Part shown: piece by piece, positions 25,301-36,600 of the stretch
How positions within the stretch are numbered: position 1 is the stretch's first letter
Layout of the letters: every line of letters starts with the position of its first letter
Source of the DNA: Distichodus sexfasciatus
Lineage: Eukaryota > Chordata > Actinopteri > Characiformes > Distichodontidae
Length of the DNA: 64,000 nucleotides
Direction of reading: 5' to 3'
NCBI GenBank assembly: GCA_032718565.1
Contig: JAVGVS010000239.1
Location: forward strand, 1 to 64,000
Position numbers and translations under genes: made by a program
The notes under the pieces: generated by a model
The model's database searches: none
Told to the model about the DNA's origin: nothing
The model's input: only the letters and a program-made list of their open reading frames with translations

Positions 25301-28300
25301 AAAAATGCAGCAGTGAAGGCATACTGTAATCAAAGGTAAATGAGTGAGCAACTTTTTTTTCTGCCTGGCATTGTAGATGTGTTGTTACTGGGATGAAGAT
25401 TTGGTTGTTACCCTGGGCTAATGGCCTCTTCTGGAACAGTAATACACTTCTGATTTGGAACCGTCATGTGGGACTCCTCAAAATCGGCAAGCCTGCGAGC
25501 ATCCATCACCAGCACACTCATACTGGGGTCTCGCATCATACTGTACAACTGCTGTGCACCAATACCTCCACTGGAGAGTGCTACAGGATGACAGAGAGAG
25601 AGAGAGACGTGAAAAAGATTTGCCTTTAATTTAACAATCCTGCAACAACACGTCACAAATTGTCTCACCATTTGAGGACTTCTGGTCTTTAAAATCCCCT
25701 TTAGCCTAAGTAAAGTGCAGAGAGAATAGGTAAACAGAATTATTACCAGAGTCAAAAAAATCACAAATCTCTAAGGTTCCAGTCTAATTGTAACAATTTA
25801 TCAATGCAATCTGATACCAGTTATAGGTATTATAAACACTGGACTTTGGATTTCTAACCTTATTACTCTCCTTCTTGTTTTCCGTAGCTTTAGGAAAAGC
25901 TTTTCCTCCATCTTTCTCTGCTTTTTCCTCTCGTCTTTCCCTTTCTCTTTTCTCTCTTTCCTCAAGTTTCTTCCTCACTTCCACTTCTTCATACCTGCAA
26001 GAGCCAGATAAAGACAGACAAAATGATAAAAAGTATTCAAAACATATAAGAAATGGAACAGAATTACAGAAAAGAGTTCTTATGGTATATATGAACACAG
26101 TCAAACTTGCTAATCTCAGTCAGTCGAAGTTAGTTTGAAACGTTTTTATTTGGTTTTCATGCATAAACCGCAAACAATAAATCCAGAAAAAGAAATATAC
26201 ATATATAATTAAATAACTAAAATAAAATAATTAAACTCAGTAGTAACACATAAGTAATGATAATAATGATAAATTAGTAAAGGATTAACAAGGAACTTAA
26301 CAGCAAGGTATACACACAAACAAAAGTTTATAGGAATATATTAATAACAGAGATAAATAATAAAAATAATAAATAAATAAACAAATAAATCCATAAATGT
26401 GTGCACAAGTGTCAAATTTTACAAGAACAGAACGGTTACTGAGATATGTCTCCTTAAGTTACAGGGAGTGAGTTAACACTATATCCACCTCTTCTGTTAA
26501 TACATCATTAAATTGTCCCTCAGTAATAAATGATTCAAATGGATGCCAGATTTTCTTAAATTGAGATTTTAAGGATAATTAAGGATATATATTATGTTCT
26601 CCAGTGATAGACATGAGCACATTTCTCTCGGCCACCTCGCCACACTTGGTCTAACAGTTTTTCCCAAAAGGACGCTTAGCCTGTAATAAACTGATATTAA
26701 TTAAAATGCTGTTATGTTTTGTAACATAAAGGTCATCTGGAATAATGGCCTTCTGGCCTCATAAGGAGTTTAACAGAAACCATTTGTTCTAACATTTGGG
26801 GGATCTCAATCCAGAATTCCTTCACCTTCTTGCATTCCCACATTCAGTGCAGTAAGGTACCTTCGAGTGATTTACACTTGACACCTGTATCTGGTATATT
26901 AATATTAAACCTATTTAATTTGACTGGAGTAATGTACGTTCTCATAAGCCATCTATATTGTAATAATTTTAAATGACTGTTGAGTGTGGACTTTTGGGCT
27001 TGTCTGCATAGTTTTGCCCACATGTCTATGGAAATGTCCACTTGGAGATCCTCTTTCCACTTGTTAAGTTTCAGTTCAGTAGATTCTGTACATCTACTGA
27101 TCAGCACCTCATATAGTGTGGATATCAAGCCTTTACTAGTGCAATCTTTTGTAATTACATTTTCCAAGGTAGTTAATGTGGGTAATGTTAATTTAGATCC
27201 TTGAAATGTGGAAATGAAATTTCTAATCTGTAAATACTTGAAAAAGTGTGATTGAGGAATGTGAAATATGGAAGTTCCATAAAAGTCATCAAGGTCAGTC
27301 AGTCGAAGTTAAAGTTAGAGGTGAAAAGGGAGTGAAATGTTTGTTCAGGTACCTGAGCTTCAGACTCTCTGATAGTTTCTCTGCCTCCTCTATTGCCTTC
27401 TTAAAACTTGATGGTCCAAGCATTGAGAGAAAGAAATCCTGGAGAATTTAAAACAGAAAAAACATGTGTGGTGTGTAGACATGGAATACGGTCAAGCCCT
27501 AAATTATTAAACATAAGACTATAAAAAGTACATGTCATACCTGCTGCATCTTGAAATCTGGCCTCTTCTTAATGAGGTCATACACAGTCAGGTACTTCAT
27601 GTACAGAACATAGGCTTTTTCCTCATCCCCATCCAGGCGGCATTCCTCCGCCGCCTTAAAAATTTTACAGGCACTCTGGACATATCTGGAACACAAAAAT
27701 AAGTAGAATTTGGATTAAGAGAAGAAAAATAATAACGACTTTTTAGAGGTTTGTATAATGAGTCTAACGGACATGAATGAAAGTGTTTGTCATTGTGAAC
27801 ACACCACAGCACAGCACACAGTGCACCACAATGCAATGTGACCTCTGCATTTGACCCATCTGTGAAGGAGCAGTGGGCAGTTGACATGGGCAGTGCCCAG
27901 GGAGCATTGCTTGGGGAGGGTACCTTGTTCAGTGGTACCTTTACCGTCCCAGGATTCGAACCGGCGACGTTCCGATCAGAGGGCAAACATCCTAACCGTT
28001 ACACTTCTGACTGCCCCAGAGAACATCCTGCTCCTTCACCCATGAGGACAGACCACAACATGACAAAAGCAGCAGCATGTTTATGTTATGTCCTTTAGGG
28101 TTGTTCATTGTCCTTCAATTGAACTAATGACAAAGGGGGATTTTTTTACTGCCTCATTGAGACATGGAGTAGTCCTGATTTCTGTTACAGCAAGCTGGGA
28201 AATATTTCATTTCTTTATTTGGAGCCAATTTAAATCGAGGCCTACAAGAAACCAAAGAGTTCCACTAAAATAAGTACTACTTTAAATTTCATTACAATTC

Positions 28301-28819
28301 TTAAATTATTCTGTATTTTAAGTCTGGATTTTTTACAGATAAGGAACAACACACAGGAGTAGGGTATATGTGCAATATAACCTCTAAAGCAGTAAAAGCT
28401 TTACAGCATAGTATAATTAACAGGGCAAAAGACGATGTTGGCATGGGGCCACTAGCTACCCTACCTCAGTTTTTCCACCCTCCTAATCTAAACCCAGCCA
28501 CACACACACACCACGATAGAAATGTAGCTTAATCTTTACTGATCTCCTGACGACATCGTCCACTGATGATAAGAAATGTTTTCAGTGAAACCGGAAACTT
28601 AATCAAGACACTCATCAAAAAAAATAAAAATAACTACCGAAATCCAAATTTTGCTAATACATAACAGGGCACACAACAACTAATCTTAAATCTGTTAGAG
28701 AAAAGTGTCACTTACTGCCTAGTGTTGACTTTGTCCGGTTTAATCTCAGCTTTCTTGTTTAGGTCTCCGAGGGACGTTGACAAATACAATTCCTTCACTC
28801 CTGTAGACACTGCAGGCAT
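12349..28819 (-). CDS. usp8: USP8, ubiquitin-specific peptidase 8 (18 coding exons)
   Basis: Deubiquitinase acting on endosomes (receptor sorting, ESCRT-0). Exons: 28716-28819, 27541-27685, 27353-27438, 25859-25994, 25669-25705, 25412-25580, 24899-25061, 23737-23878, 22253-22506, 21751-22155, 21575-21649, 20413-20717, 20095-20316, 19776-19986, 13380-13616, 13051-13193, 12592-12724, 12349-12507. All have GT-AG borders and compatible phases: 3126 nt, 1041 residues, near the 1118 of human USP8. The start is MPAVSTGVKELYLS. Domains: N-terminal MIT-like dimerisation region (about 1-110), charged coiled coil, rhodanese-like domain (about 175-320), a 14-3-3 site RSYSSP (644-649), USP catalytic domain with Cys718 in LGNTCYMNS, zinc-type CxxC pairs in exons 15-16, and His999 in GGHYTAYC. 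The USP8 rhodanese domain and 14-3-3 site rule out USP50 and USP2-like paralogues. It looks functional. Confidence 0.96.
13321..13376. repeat. (GA)n microsatellite
   Basis: A GA/GAGT simple repeat in USP8 intron 15, a few bases from the exon 15 splice donor. It gives low-complexity open frames on both strands that are not genes. Confidence 0.85.
14165..14385 (+). mobile_element. common fish interspersed repeat
   Basis: The block ACATTTAGAGCATTTAGCAG, CTCTTATCCGGAGCGACTT and AAGGGTCTTGCTCAGGGACC, ending in a tRNA-like AGATTCAAACCCACAACCTC stretch, is a dispersed repeat I recognise from many teleost genomes. A diverged copy is at 35945-36060 and a fragment probably at 56465-56540. I do not assign a family name. 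Confidence 0.6.
16515..17360 (+). mobile_element. non-LTR retroposon remnant, RT C-terminus and 3' end
   Basis: Translation at about 16520-16640 gives AAARTLLKGKKSDHVTPLL and then a SFEIDFKTLHYL segment. This matches the region just after the reverse transcriptase in CR1/Rex/L2-type elements (AARLL..DHITPVL..LHWLPV..RIDFK). The rest is a 3' region ending GCAGAGATGACAATC..TTTACTTTGAC. There is no intact frame. Confidence 0.6.
17460..18020 (+). mobile_element. second copy of the same retroposon 3' region
   Basis: This matches about 16880-17360 block by block (for example TTGCACAACCATTGAACATTG, then GCAGAGATGACAAAGTTTAC), so the intron holds two adjacent 3' ends in the same orientation. Related tails are at 24385-24420 (minus) and 47940-48385. 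Confidence 0.6.
20800..21540 (-). mobile_element. hAT-type transposon remnant in USP8 intron 11
   Basis: Minus-strand frames at 21101-21334 read VPVSSAPSERAFSVCG, the hallmark hAT C-terminal dimerisation motif (normally IPASSAPSERxFS.AG), and an upstream frame starts MPLDPRC, resembling the conserved LDPR motif of hAT transposases. A 26-nt inverted repeat with 27-nt loop lies at 20820-20898. The transposase is fragmentary and frame-broken. Confidence 0.7.
22791..23135 (+). mobile_element. SINE-like repeat (family B), near full length
   Basis: The head is tRNA-like: GGTGGCGCAGTGGTTAGTGC and CCTGGGTTCGTGCCCCGGGC. It continues with CTGTGTGGAGTTGGCGTGCTC, TCCAAAAGCATGCACTTTAG and CAGGATTGGTCTCAGCCTT and ends GGATAAAGAATGAATGAAT. 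This is a very common teleost repeat. Others: 24038-24141, 45089-45445, 48062-48192, 54817-55500. Confidence 0.8.
24038..24141 (+). mobile_element. family B SINE-like repeat, 3' fragment
   Basis: Only the last third is present, from GGAGCCTGCCCACGGTTGGTC to CGGTTCGGATAATGAATGAA. Confidence 0.75.
24278..24343. repeat. short inverted repeat (hairpin)
   Basis: AGATTGGATGC-TTTGTTG is mirrored by CAACAA-GGCATCCAATCT about 30 bp on, giving a near-perfect hairpin in USP8 intron 7. It is probably a mobile-element relic. Confidence 0.6.
26133..27294 (-). mobile_element. second L1-type LINE fragment with 17-bp target duplication
   Basis: Both ends carry the perfect direct repeat TCAGTCAGTCGAAGTTA (26116-26132 and 27295-27311). 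The minus-strand frame at 26844-27167 (ISTLYEVLIS, then WAKLCRQAQKSTLNSHLKLL) resembles the ORF2 C-terminal region of fish L1-like elements just before its cysteine-rich end. Only the 3' 1.2 kb was inserted, within USP8 intron 3, and it is untranslatable. Confidence 0.8.
27777..28020 (-). mobile_element. family A SINE
   Basis: The reverse complement shows the tRNA-like head (GGGGCAGTCAGAAGTGTAAC, B box GGTTCGAATCC), the AAGCAATGCTCCCTGGGCAC body and the tail CATTGTGAACAC. It lies in USP8 intron 1. Confidence 0.85.
28021..28715 (-). other. USP8 intron 1, 5' part
   Basis: AT-rich intronic DNA between the SINE and exon 1. I see no exon or named repeat. Confidence 0.5.
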
Positions 28820-29344
28820 TTTTCGACTTTGCGCTTAAATCAAACCTCAAAGCAGAAACATGTCCACCACATCCTCGTTAGCTGTGTAACCGAATCTGTC
28901 AAAAGCGCAAGACAACAAACTCGCGTTAAAAAGATACTTTTTATGTCTCTACTCTTTGTGTATGGCAGTTACAGCCTAAATTCTCAAATGGCAGATGTCA
29001 ATTCGACCAGCACTATACTGTCACAATAAGTTTCTTGTAAACAAACAATCAGGAAGTAGCACACTAGCCCTTTAATGACTCAAAACAGCGCACTTCAGTG
29101 ACTAGCGTTGGCAAATTAGCAAGAAAGCTAAGAGCTAATCTGTTAAAACGTCGCTGTTTGCTTAAGACAGCAAGCTAAACGCGACTTCGTGGTAAGCGAT
29201 ATATGCTACAACATGTTTAACGAAAGGTACAATTTTGCCCCAAACAAAGTTTAAAGAAGCGCTAACAGTACCCAGTCTAACAGGGGTTCACTTGCTCAGT
29301 CTTACAGCTGATTCCCGGAACTACTGAGTGACTCTACGCAAAAC

Positions 29345-29450
29345 GCGTCCCAAACCGCGTACCACCTACTAAGTAGTGCGCCACAATAGGCGACTACCTA
29401 CTCCGACTGTCTCTTTAGTACTACACGATCTTGGGACGCAACCACGGTCA
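29345..29450. mobile_element. MITE-like inverted-repeat element
   Basis: Left end GCGTCCCAAACCGCGTAC and right end CGATCTTGGGACGC are partly inverted copies around about 100 bp. It resembles the element at 31801-31917. It lies just upstream of USP8 and could contribute promoter sequence. Confidence 0.5.
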
Positions 29451-29812
29451 GGCGTAACCTCAACAGGGCGGATTCAAAATGCTGAAACTTTATTTTAAAA
29501 CTCGAGCACGTTGTCCAAGTATAAAGGCAGAAACGAATTCATTGTGTTTTTAAATGATCTTTGCTGTGGCTTACATGTTTAAATGAACAAGGGTTGTATA
29601 ATTTTTTGTTTTCGAAATTCCTTTCAATATTAATCATTGCACCAATGTTGTGCTACCAAATTAAACATTATTAATAACTTTAACAGTTATTGTTATTATT
29701 ATTGTTGTTGTTATTATTAGTAGTATTATAATTATTATTTAAAGTGAATGGAAAGTGCTAAATAAACCAATATATTTCCTTAATTTAAAAAAATCAAATT
29801 AATGGTGGTAGC

Positions 29813-29990
29813 TGTTACCTGTCACTGGGGAACACCTTGGAATGGATATTGGATATTGGTATATGTATTGCTATTGGTATATGTATTGCTAAGGAAAATT
29901 AATTATGTTATTACTGTTACCTGTCACTGGGGAACACCTGGGAATACCAATGGATATTGGTATATGTATTGCTAAGGAAAATCAATTACG
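29813..29990. repeat. local tandem duplication, about 105 bp
   Basis: GTTACCTGTCACTGGGGAAC followed by GGATATTGGTATATGTATTG occurs at about 29814 and again about 105 bp later, with a further internal TATTGGTATATGTATTGC duplication in the first copy. Confidence 0.7.
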
Positions 29991-30082
29991 TTATCAGTAA
30001 GTAGTGCAGTGTTTAAACATATGTATGATGTCCATAGGTATAAATTAAGGCTAAATTAAGCGAAGAAGCTAGTTTAAGCAAT

Positions 30083-30252
30083 TGTCCTGTGACAGGAAGG
30101 TCGCCGGTTCGAATCTCGGACCACTGAGGTGCTCATAAGCAAGGTACCGTCCCCAAGCGCTGCTCCCCGGCCGCTGCCCACTGCGCCTTCATTTCGTTCT
30201 GGTGCACTGTGTGCTGTTCACAATGACAAATAATCACTCTCTTTCACTTAAA
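30083..30252 (+). mobile_element. family A SINE, 5'-truncated
   Basis: It starts inside the head (AGGAAGGTCGCCGGTTCGAA), contains GCAAGGTACCGTCCCCAAGC and ends ACAAATAATCACTCTCTTTC. Confidence 0.8.
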
Positions 30253-31800
30253 TCCCTCTCGCCGTCTCTCTTTAAAAGACATGCAAAAGCCTCACAGCAT
30301 CTAGCACCGTTGGTTTGGTTTATAGTAGATTTGTATATTTCAGCAATAAAACTGCAGGAAACATCACACTGTTAGCTTCAATCTGAATCACTTATTTAGT
30401 AGTAACATGACGCTTAGCAGCTGATTCGAAATCAGCTGGTTAACCGTGCCTACGTTTGACAGGTTTTCCTTTCCCACCCTACCTCTAAAACGTTGGAAAG
30501 CTATGACGTAATACAGTCCCGTTTATAGAAATCACATCATTCGTCCACTTTGATACAAGCCCCAATGCGCTGAATCGAAATATTAGTCGAGGTACCGTAG
30601 CGGTTAGCATCGTAAAAAGGCCATATAATTTCAGTTTTCATGTTTTACTTTATTTTAGTCAACACTTCACTGTAGGCAAGTTAAAAAGTTACAGATTTTG
30701 AAATTAAGCAACTTGGAAGCACACACAAGCACAAATAATGTAACTGTAGCACAAATTATGGACCTGTCCCAAAACGAGTTACTGTATTTATTTTTATTTT
30801 ATTTTATTTTTTTATTTATTTATTTAACCCACAGAACCACGTGGCTTTATCGTGACAGCTCTGGCTGTGTGTTACTCGCTGCCGTTGTCACCAGATACAC
30901 CACAAAATTTACTCGGAATTTTCAATGAGCCAGCATTCAGTTAAGCAGAAATCTGGCACTATCTTTTGAAATTTCCTTTTTAGAAATCCCGACATTTATA
31001 TTCACCGTCTCTGAAATCCGTCTAATACTTCTTATTCATTCATTCATTAACCGAACCGCTTTTTACGGTCTTGATTTTGATCCGATCACGAGCGCCCCAA
31101 ATCCCAAAACGCTGTTCTGATTGTGTTGACATTTCGGATCATGAAAATTCTGAAAAAAATTCATAAACTCATAAAATTCCACTAACTTCCACGGGATCAG
31201 CACTGACGATGGACATTAGTAACTTTTTTGAGTTGACTGTATATAAAAAATAAATCGTGTATTCATCATGATACGAGCTACACAGCGCTGGAAAAGTGTT
31301 TTTTTCTTCAAACCAAACGTAGTGCACTATATAGGGTATAGGGAGCCATTTTGGCCGTACCCAATGTATCACTCCGCACGATAAATTAATTTCGCTTGGT
31401 TTTTACACAATTTTCTTTTACCACACGTTTATTCATTATAGAAAATTGGGCATTTAACAATCCCGACGCCTACATACTTAATGAAAACTGGCAGTCGTGC
31501 AATTGTGTTCTGTCAAAATGTGTGTCAAATAAAATCCAACCATTCCAGAGCTGTATACATCCGCACGTTAGGTAGGACTTCTCTTTCTGTGCCTAAAAAA
31601 TCGGCGCCGAATGAAGAGGCCACATGAAAGGAATCATATTGCTGTCATTTTCACGCAGTGTTTGGTCTTCAGACATACACATTTCATCGTAAAATCTAAA
31701 GGTAAGCCCGCGGGGTTTCTTGGCGACGTCGTGAGACAAACGTGAATCTTTTCCAGGTCAGTGTTGGTGTATTTTGTACCGCTCCACCGGATGTGGAAGT

Positions 31801-31917
31801 TGACGGCTGTGTCCGAAACCGCATACTACCGCACTAAATAGTTAGTCTGAACAGCGCGAATTACCGTAGTTCCTATGCACTAGTTAGTAGGGTAGTATGC
31901 TCTTTCGGACGCAGCCG
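31801..31917. mobile_element. small MITE with inverted ends
   Basis: GGCTGTGTCCGAAACCGCAT at the left is mirrored by GTATGCTCTTTCGGACGCAG at the right, with an extra partly palindromic middle. About 115 bp, non-coding, in the probable promoter region of GABPB1. Confidence 0.6.
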
Positions 31918-33137
31918 ATCTCTTTAGAGGTAAAAAATATTTCCACTTCCCCCGGAACCTCCATCATTCTAACGATTTCCTGTTCATTAGATTTACTTGT
32001 GGCTCTCCATAAGCATGTGATGTCGAAGGAGTTTATTGTTTATTGTATTTTGTTCGTCAAGTGTTTGTTAGTTTGCTCTACGGCAGGCGACTTCGCAGAA
32101 CAGAAAATGGTGGCCCAGCTCACGTTAAAGCGCGAATTCTCTTTCGCCAAGCGAAGCAAAGCCGACGATGGCTAATTCATTTAGCATGCTGAATTGCAAC
32201 AGTCGGTGTTTTCCAAGAAATATGCCTGTTTTCTAATCGCAGACTTGTTTTTGTTGGCATACAATACTCTTGTTGATGTAACAAATAATCTTGCAGTTTA
32301 AGTCAATTTTAACAAGTTTACGACGAAAAACTGCTTCCAACGCAAAGAGCAGCGCTGACAAAGATGAACTGATTCGAGTTATAAAATATAAGCTTTGCGT
32401 TTTAACATTAGTGTTATTGTGACCAGTTGCTTGTTGTATGTTTTCTGTTGAAACGGGCGATATAATTTTGATGTCGAGAGATGAAAAAGTAAAACTTGCA
32501 CCAGGGTATGGGAAGGTGAAATGTTGCAAGTTAATTGCTAGTTGAAAATAAAAATACTGGTCAGAAAATAAAAGTATCAGTAGATTTTAAAGTCCAAATT
32601 TATACATAACAGTATGTAGACCGATTCTAATAGCTATTATGTATTTTTGGGTACATCCAGAGCCTGGGGTCAAGTCTGGTTATGCAAGACTAAAAGATGA
32701 GCTGTTTATAAAACCATAAAAACTTGCAATTGGCAATCATAAAGCATATTCTATACTTTCTACAGAGATAACTTATTCATCCAAACAGATATTATTGTAA
32801 TGAGCTGTAGGCTCTTATTGTAATGACCTAGGATAATACATTGCAAAGATTCTCAGATGGAAATTCCTCCAAAATCAGTACTGTCCACTATGCGAAAGAG
32901 AAAATGGACATTTTAGTGGGATGTTTTGAACTGAAGTTCTACATAAAACACATACAGATAAATTGTGATGTGTATCCCCTCATCCTAGTTCACTGTTTAT
33001 ACTGAAACACAAATAAATTAATAACTAAATCTGAAAATTAGAACCCCACTTATATACAATCTAAATGTTGCACCTAAATATCTCCAGTAACTTTTGTATG
33101 CACATTAGTCTTTACAGACCTGCATCATGCTAATACT

Positions 33138-33375
33138 GGGGCAGTTGATAGCCTAATGCTTAGGGCGGTTACCCTGTGATTGGAAGGTCGCTGGTTCAAA
33201 TCCCGGACCAGTAAAGTTACCACTGAAGTACTCATGAACACGGTACCGTCCCCAAACACTGCTCTCCGGGTGCTGCTCATGTCAACTGCCCACTGCTCCT
33301 TCACAGATGGGTCAAATGCAAACCAACTGTGTGCTGTGGTGTGGTGTGTTCACAGTGACACTCACTTTCATTAAG
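33138..33375 (+). mobile_element. family A SINE, near full length
   Basis: GGGGCAGTTGATAGCCTAAT head, B box GGTTCAAATCC, CACGGTACCGTCCCCAAAC body and ACTCACTTTCATT tail. It lies about 300 bp upstream of the GABPB1 start exon. Confidence 0.85.
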
Positions 33376-33671
33376 TACTGGAAACCATGCTAAATATCTT
33401 TTGACTTTTCATATTCAATGAAGATTTACTCTACTCAGCAGCTTAATCTCTACTGTGTCTTAATGCCATGATGGATTAGTTGTAACATGAAATTTAACAG
33501 TATACTTACTGACATAAATGAGCTTAAGACACTTAGTCATGGTCCAGGACAAACCAAGACCAACCATGTTGGTGTGAAAATAAAAAATAAATAAATGCTT
33601 GAACCTCTTTCAATACAGCACATGACAGATAAGCCATGCTGTCTGTTAAAAACAGCTGTGTACTGTTTTAG

Positions 33672-36600
33672 ATGTCTCTTGTGGATCTTGGTAAAAAACT
33701 GCTGGAGGCAGCACGCTCAGGGCAGGATGATGAAGTTAGGATCCTCATGGCAAATGGAGCTCCTTTCACTACAGACTGGGTGAGATGATCTATGTTTTGT
33801 TTTTGGGGTTTTTTTTTCATTTAATCTGCCTTGTTCATAGTACCAAATGCTGGAAGACACCTAGTGATGTAATAAATAATATAGTAATGTAATAGCGGCT
33901 TATATACAAAATCATACAATTCACATTAAGCAATCTCATTTTGTCTGTACCTGTGTGTGTAGCTTGGGACATCTCCGCTGCACCTTTCTGCTCAGTATGG
34001 TCACTACTCTACCACAGAGGTCCTTTTGCGGGCAGGCGTGAGCCGGGATGCCCGGACCAAAGTGGACCGAACGCCACTACATATGGCAGCCTCAGAGGGT
34101 CATGTCCGAATTGTAGAGGTGCTACTTCAGGTGAGAAAGTGAGGCTGGGGGTGATGGTGATGAGAGTTTCTCAGTCAGAACTGGTTAAGTTTCTTAATAA
34201 AAGCTTTGTTAGCAAAATAAATTATATGTAGCATATATTATAAGTATGTGACGTCAGGTTTGTGGTTTACGTTTTCCATCCTTGCTGTCAGGAGGTGATG
34301 TCACATTTGCATTTGATTTGTGTTTATAAAGGAAAAGTGCATTATAAAACCTCAGGAAAACTTTGATGTTGTTATGTTCTGCATTTGCTGGTCTTAGAGA
34401 GCTGCAATTTAGCTATTACTGAATAAGCCAGTCCCTGGGCTTTCATCCTGCCTGACAAGAAAACAAAGGTTCATTGTATGTGTTTGTTTGTGTACATCTG
34501 TATGTGTATTCTTTTCATGTGTTTGTATGTCTATTTGAATTAGTGTATGTTTCTTTCAAATCAAATCAAATCACTTGTTCACATCACATGTTTCTAGTGT
34601 ACAGGTACACTGCATGTGAGTGAAATTCTTTTGTGCAAAACATCCCAGGACAGTAATGGCATAACAGCATAAAAGACATATAACACAAAGTAAAAAATAT
34701 AAAGAACAATTAACAAAAATACAAGGTATTAAATATGTACATTTTAACTATGTACATTTGTATGTGTTGTGCAAAACGTGGCTATAGTTAGAGTCAGTGG
34801 TGTGGTTGAAGGGAGTTCAGTAATCTGAGGATCTGCTCGAACAACCTGTCCCACAAATTTGTTGGTCCGGGAGCAAATGCTGCAGTACTATCTGACTCAC
34901 GGTAGCAAACTAAACAGTTGATATCTGGGGTGAATGGGGTCTTCCATGCTTTCCTCAGGCATGGCCTGGTGTAGCTTTGTGGTTGTAGGCAGTACTGTTA
35001 CCATACCAGGCAGGGATGCATCCAGACTGAATGCTCTCAATGGCACACTGGTAGAAAGACCTGGGGCTTGTCACTTCTGTCTCCTGAGAAGGAAGAGATG
35101 CTGCTGCGCCTTCTTCACGCTTTTGCCCATATGTACTGTCCATGCAAGGTTCTCTGTTATATGCACACTGAATAATGATGGTGTGATTGCTTCTCTCCGC
35201 TTTCTTTGGTACACTGTCAGTTCCTTGGTGTTGGCAACATTGAGGATGTAGTAGTTCTTCTGACACTAGTCGGTCAGGGCAATGACCTACTCTCTATATG
35301 CCGTCTCATTACTGTTGGTGATGATACCCACCATGAGTGTTAATCCGCAAGCTTCACTATGATTTTAGAGCAGTTAGTGGCTAAACAGTCTTGTGTATAG
35401 AGTGAATACTGCAGATGTACCTCAGTTTACTGTCAAGCCTCAAGGGAATTTTTTTGTATTTACTTGAATCAGTATATCTGTGATGTCTACATGTAGCATG
35501 GAGCAGATGTGAATGCCAAGGACATGCTGAAGATGACAGCACTACACTGGGCAGCAGAACACAACCATCGAGATGTGGTGGAGCTGCTTCTGAGATTCGG
35601 AGCTGACGTTCATGCACAGAGCAAGTTCTGCAAAACAGCTCTTGATATTTCTCTGGACAATGGCAATGAGGAACTGGCTGAAATCTTGCAGGTGGGCTTG
35701 AAGTAAAACTCACACTGCATATGCACATCACTGCAAACTCACTGTGACCTGTAGTTGTGTTTTTTTTTTAAAAAGAGCTGAAATAAACTTGCAACATGAA
35801 GAATATACCAGAGGCAAAATGATCTAAATGCAGAATATCCTCTCCTAGTACAGAAAGGTATGGCACATGCATTGTACCATGTGCTCTGTCTCTCTATCAG
35901 TATTATTTAATTTATTAAAAGTCAGATGTATTGTGTTGCAACCATATTACATGGCATTTAGCAGTTGCTCTTATCTACAGCTGACTTCTCAATTACAGGA
36001 ACAGTCTCCCTGGACAACTTGGGGTTTAAAAGCCTTGCTCATGGGCCCAAAAATAATTTTAGATTCTTCTGGGATTCGATTATCCAATCTTGTGGCCACA
36101 AACAAAATGTTTCAGTTACTCAGACCACTGTGATACCACCACCATGACTCCTTATTAGGAAACCACAGTCTCTGATCGAAACAGGCAGTTAATGTACAAC
36201 AGAAGGTGCTCCCTGTAATCAGGAGAAATTAGATTTCATTTAGATGTAATAATGTTACATTTTCCATATTTACACAACATTTTTTTCTACAAATTGTAGA
36301 GTATTGTAGCAGTATCTATTGTTTTTTTTTCCCTGGGACAGGTGGCAATGCAGAACCAGATCAACACTAATCTGGACAGTCCAGACATGCTGACCATCCA
36401 CACAGCCTCCCCCCAGTTTATCATCGGACCTGGTGGTGTTGTCAACCTGGCAGGGCTGGTATCACCAAGCAACACAACAAAATCTGCGGGTAAGGTGTCA
36501 GAGCGCCGTCTTATGCATAACAACACATGGGAATTCACTCCCGTAAAGCATTTTGGTTTGGGAAAATTTCTGGTTAGGGAAAAAAGAACGAAAAAACTAG

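Larger units (their letters stand above)
28820..33671. promoter_or_regulatory. head-to-head interval between USP8 and GABPB1
   Basis: The 4.85 kb between the two start codons must hold both promoters and the non-coding first exon(s), but I cannot place the start sites. USP8 has a good start context (AAAA before ATG). Visible items: a CRE-like TGACGTAA at 30504-30511, an ETS-like CCGGATGT at about 31788, MITE-like pieces at 29345-29450 and 31801-31917, a local tandem duplication at 29813-29990 and a SINE at 30083-30252. A G+C-richer patch around 31560-32200 is the best place to look for the GABPB1 5' exon; this is inference. Confidence 0.4.

Noticed and set aside
31897..32175. 92-codon plus-strand open frame upstream of GABPB1
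   Set aside because: No domain or similarity recognised. It starts inside a MITE end. It could lie in a 5' UTR exon, but nothing supports translation.
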